Shown piece after piece: positions 6,021-8,071 of a stretch of 8,071 nt of DNA (its first letter is position 1; each line of letters opens with the position of its first letter). The notes beneath the pieces are model-generated. The model did no database searches and was not told where the DNA came from. It was given only the letters and a program-made list of their open reading frames with translations. This DNA is from Methanobrevibacter sp. (lineage in GTDB: Archaea; Methanobacteriota; Methanobacteria; Methanobacteriales; Methanobacteriaceae). Location of the stretch: NCBI GenBank assembly GCA_017404125.1, contig JAFRCZ010000245.1, positions 1 to 8,071 on the forward strand. Direction: 5' to 3'. A program made the translations under genes and the position numbers.

Positions 6021-6701
6021 TCATTTAAAGTTTGAATTCTTTCTATAATATAATAATCCAAAAACAGCTACAATAAGCAATAAAACTATAGTCAATATCA
6101 TGGATTCTATTGAAACAATGTTAATTGGACTCATTTCATTTATATCTAAAGATATGATATTTGGGAGGAATAATGAAACAATTAAACAATACGCTCCAAG
6201 AATAAAATATAAACTACCAAAAGCCTTGTATGAATTTATTAAATCTAATTTAGCTAAGGCAAATCTGAAGACTATAACTAAAACTGTAAATAAAATTGCT
6301 GTTAACAAACTTATTTGCAATGAGTTAAGGCCAAATAAAGCTTGTTTGGACAAAATACACATAAATGCCATTAAGAAAAAACACAAATAAGACAATATTA
6401 CAATTAATTTAAAGTCTTTTTTGAAATTGTTATTTTTATTAATTAAATACCCAATAAACATTAAGACAAATGAAATTAAGAACAATAATAGATAGTTATA
6501 AAGTCCCAAGAATGAAAGGAATTGACTTTTAAATAAATCAATGAAATAGATTAGTATTAAAGTGCTTACAAATAAAATCATAGAATACTTAACTAAAGAT
6601 CTTTTAGAAATATCCTTAAAATTAAAAAGCAACCCCAAATCAATAGCAAAAATGATTATAGAGAGTATAAGTCCAAAAGACCATAATAAACTAAATGCCA
6701 T
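6021..6701 (-). CDS. Polytopic membrane protein, probably DUF2162 (predicted transporter)
   Basis: This protein of 226 residues is almost entirely hydrophobic, with about seven membrane segments near 3-26, 40-58, 68-87, 97-117, 127-148, 160-180 and 199-217 and a short basic C-terminus (YYRKNSNFK). The first segment has an Asp (AIDLGL, D21), which suggests a role beyond a passive anchor. I place it in DUF2162 mainly by length, topology, the GLILSIIIFAIDLGL start and its position next to ExbB and DUF2149 genes; direct family motifs are hard to judge by eye. Start at 6701 is preferred (GGCGAT six bases upstream); an in-frame Met at 6743 would add 14 residues with no binding site. It begins 60 bases after the secreted protein and probably shares its transcript. 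Confidence 0.7.
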   Translation of the reverse strand: MAFSLLWSFGLILSIIIFAIDLGLLFNFKDISKRSLVKYSMILFVSTLILIYFIDLFKSQFLSFLGLYNYLLLFLISFVLMFIGYLINKNNNFKKDFKLIVILSYLCFFLMAFMCILSKQALFGLNSLQISLLTAILFTVLVIVFRFALAKLDLINSYKAFGSLYFILGAYCLIVSLFLPNIISLDINEMSPINIVSIESMILTIVLLLIVAVFGLLYYRKNSNFK

Positions 6702-6761
6702 ATTAATCGCCAAAATTTTTTTAAAGCATAAAATTACAAACATTAAAAAACATTCATAAAA

Positions 6762-7250
6762 TTATTTTTTCCTTTTCAGGACAACTGCACCAACAACAAT
6801 GCCTATCAACAAACCAATAACTACACCAACAACCAATGGTGTTATAAAGTTATTGGAACCGCTGCCGGAATTAACGTCTATTTCAACTAATTTTTTACAA
6901 GAGTCACTGATTGACTTTTCATCATCATTGGAAACCAAAACCCTGCTTTTCAATTCAGAGTGCTCATCCAAATAGGATTCAACTGTGTCTTGATATGCAA
7001 TAGCCAGTATTCTCTTATTTGGATTTGTTAAAGCATGCTCCAATTGATGTTCCACATCTCCATCAGATTTAAATTTGTATACAGTTATATTCAAACCCAA
7101 ATTGTCTACAATATCTTTCGCAAAAACGCCGTTTGATTCATTTGCTATTATCATTGTATCATCAGTTATATCTGCTCCATGTGCACTGACAGCAGAGACA
7201 GATAAAAGAGAAATAAATATGATTAAAATGCAAATGCCTATTTTTTTCAA
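6762..7250 (-). CDS. Secreted, C-terminally membrane-anchored protein (surface component of the metal-uptake cluster)
   Basis: I do not recognise a named family. The 162 residues begin with a signal peptide (MKKIGICILIIFISLLSVSAVSA, likely cut after 23), continue with an outer globular domain (about 30-125) that alternates strands and helices like half of a Rossmann-type fold (TMIIANESN, LNITVYKF, KRILAIAY, KSRVLVSN), then a short SGSGSNN linker (128-134) and a membrane helix (136-158) with a KRKK stop-transfer tail. The domain therefore faces outward under the cell wall. Its strand-helix pattern recalls the N-terminal part of CobN-like proteins, a weak resemblance. The start is TTG at 7250, with a strong GGAGGT before it. 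It follows cbiM by 121 bases, a spacer that holds a 20-bp palindrome. A substrate-binding or sensor role is inference from context. Confidence 0.82.
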   Translation of the reverse strand: MKKIGICILIIFISLLSVSAVSAHGADITDDTMIIANESNGVFAKDIVDNLGLNITVYKFKSDGDVEHQLEHALTNPNKRILAIAYQDTVESYLDEHSELKSRVLVSNDDEKSISDSCKKLVEIDVNSGSGSNNFITPLVVGVVIGLLIGIVVGAVVLKRKK

Positions 7251-7309
7251 ACTAAAACCTCCAAAACATTATAAATATTACACTGATAAGAATCAACTTT
7301 TAAGAAATT

Positions 7310-7329
7310 AAAACTTAAATTTAAGTTTT
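7310..7329. repeat. Perfect 20-bp palindrome between cbiM and the secreted protein gene
   Basis: AAAACTTAAATTTAAGTTTT is fully self-complementary. It lies 42 bases past the cbiM stop codon and 60 bases before the TTG start of the next gene. As RNA it could fold into a weak AT-only hairpin that attenuates transcription after cbiM; as DNA it could be the operator of a metal-responsive repressor controlling the downstream genes. A TATA-like ATTTATAA lies nearer the start at about 7269-7276, but seems too close to be the promoter for a leadered mRNA. Confidence 0.5.
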
Positions 7330-7371
7330 TTTAAATTAATATCTTTATTTTTCTTGATTGTATAAACTTTT

Positions 7372-7995
7372 TCAAACTTTTTCTATGCCTGCAATGTCTG
7401 GACGTGTATTGAATATTAATTCCAATACCACAATATTTATAAAAGCTTCAATGAATGCTACAACAAGATAAAAAGGCAACAAGCTAGCTAAAAGAACCTC
7501 TAAACTTGTAGTTTCTGTTAAAATCAAAATAACGATTTGAACTAATGTAGCTGCTAAAATGCCCAAAATTGTTGATAAAAATATTGCAAGCCTATCATTG
7601 ATGTTTTTAAATAAATCATAAATAAATGAAGTTACCAAACTTATAGAAACTCCCATAACCAATACATTTGCTCCTAAAGTTGTTACTCCCCCCATGCCTA
7701 AAAATATGGCTTGTGTAAGCAACGCCAAAAAACAAACTAATGTTCCATTTAAAGGACCTAAGATAATTACAACTAATGGAATCAAGAAGAAATGCATTGG
7801 TATTCCAAAAGGGGAAGGGATAGAAACTGCTGTGGCTACAACAGTAGCTGCAGTTAAAACAGCTGTTAAAACTAATCTTTTTTCCATATCCACTTTTTTA
7901 GAAACCCTTACAAAGAATATGCTTAAAACTATAAGAGTTATAATCCAATATATAATCGCTTGATCCATTGGAATAAGACCATCAGGAATATGCAT
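7372..7995 (-). CDS. cbiM: CbiM/NikM-type substrate-binding (S) component of a cobalt/nickel ECF transporter
   Basis: CbiM/NikM proteins bind Co2+ or Ni2+ at the extracellular side and, with CbiQ and CbiO ATPase partners, carry it in. This 207-residue protein has the diagnostic start MHIPDGLIP: the N-terminal amine, His2 and a second His (H68 in GIPMHFF) form the metal site in structurally known NikM. The conserved LTQAIFLGMGGVTTLGANVLVMGVS stretch and six hydrophobic segments (near 12-30, 40-58, 66-80, 82-100, 105-125, 135-158 and 165-192, some short) complete the family. The MHIPDG start is common in the NikM/CbiM variants rather than the MHIMEGFLP of the classical cobalt proteins, so the metal is undecided. 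Start ATG 7995 has GGTG at the standard five-base spacing. No cbiQ or cbiO gene is seen in the window; they could lie upstream of it. It starts 14 bases after the stop of the preceding partial gene. Confidence 0.9.
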   Translation of the reverse strand: MHIPDGLIPMDQAIIYWIITLIVLSIFFVRVSKKVDMEKRLVLTAVLTAATVVATAVSIPSPFGIPMHFFLIPLVVIILGPLNGTLVCFLALLTQAIFLGMGGVTTLGANVLVMGVSISLVTSFIYDLFKNINDRLAIFLSTILGILAATLVQIVILILTETTSLEVLLASLLPFYLVVAFIEAFINIVVLELIFNTRPDIAGIEKV

Positions 7996-8009
7996 AAATT
8001 CACCTATAA

Positions 8010-8071
8010 TTAATTAGAAAGTAACTTAGATACTATAATAACTCCCAAGAATCCGCAAATCAATACGCCAA
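8010..8071 (-). CDS. C-terminal end of a membrane protein, cut by the window edge
   Basis: The open frame enters from the right edge and ends at TAA (8010-8012), giving a tail of 19 residues, GVLICGFLGVIIVSKLLSN, that reads as a terminal membrane helix. The stop lies 14 bases before the cbiM start, which suggests co-transcription and perhaps a related transport role (for example another component of the ECF system). Too little remains to name it, and a chance open frame of this length cannot be excluded. Confidence 0.5.
   Translation of the reverse strand, partial: GVLICGFLGVIIVSKLLSN

Noticed and set aside
7251..7371. Cobalamin or nickel/cobalt (NiCo) riboswitch ahead of the secreted protein gene
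   Set aside because: The spacer is almost all A/T with one simple palindrome; there is no conserved B12 box or multi-helix G/C-rich core.
7694..7963. 89-residue + strand open frame
   Set aside because: Antisense to cbiM, which is conserved across its length.
1..8071. CRISPR array, insertion sequence or prophage
   Set aside because: No regularly spaced repeats, transposase or integrase frames or terminal inverted repeats were seen; gene content is housekeeping and transport.

Overview
The window looks like a piece of an AT-rich methanogenic archaeon of the Methanobacteriales, most likely a Methanobrevibacter-like genome. The reasons are a complete F420-dependent methylene-H4MPT dehydrogenase (Mtd), archaeal TATA-type promoters, T-rich terminators, very AT-rich spacers, and ribosome binding sites of the form (G)GTG followed by five bases and the start codon. 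Genus is an inference; methanogen is close to certain.

Left part (1-1766, + strand): a ModE-type molybdate/tungstate-responsive regulator with two C-terminal MOP/TOBE units; a small 2[4Fe-4S] ferredoxin that has no ATG, GTG or TTG start and seems to use AUU; and hisB (imidazoleglycerol-phosphate dehydratase, histidine synthesis). Each has its own spacer. Nothing ties their functions together beyond shared orientation.

Middle part (1858-4779): on the - strand a zinc-ribbon protein of unknown function, mtd (central methanogenesis enzyme, with a clear hairpin/T-tract terminator and its own promoter), and a YczE/YitT-like membrane protein. Divergent from the last is a small + strand TIGR04076-like protein.

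Right part (4861-8071, all - strand): reading in the direction of transcription, the tail of an unknown membrane protein, a CbiM/NikM-type metal-binding S component of an ECF transporter, a secreted and membrane-anchored 162-residue protein, a polytopic membrane protein resembling DUF2162, an ExbB/TolQ/MotA-type proton channel, and a DUF2149 protein with an intramembrane Asp. The array ends in a strong terminator that overlaps the last stop codon. I read it as a candidate envelope-associated cobalt/nickel (or corrinoid/tetrapyrrole) acquisition system in which an ExbB-DUF2149 pair supplies proton-motive energy to a surface component, in an organism that has no outer membrane. This is the most interesting content of the window; the grouping is seen, the function is inferred.

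Start sites were corrected for several genes (hisB, mtd, YczE-like, TIGR04076-like, DUF2149, ExbB, DUF2162-like) using ribosome binding site spacing and family alignment from memory. No tRNA, rRNA, CRISPR array or insertion sequence was seen.
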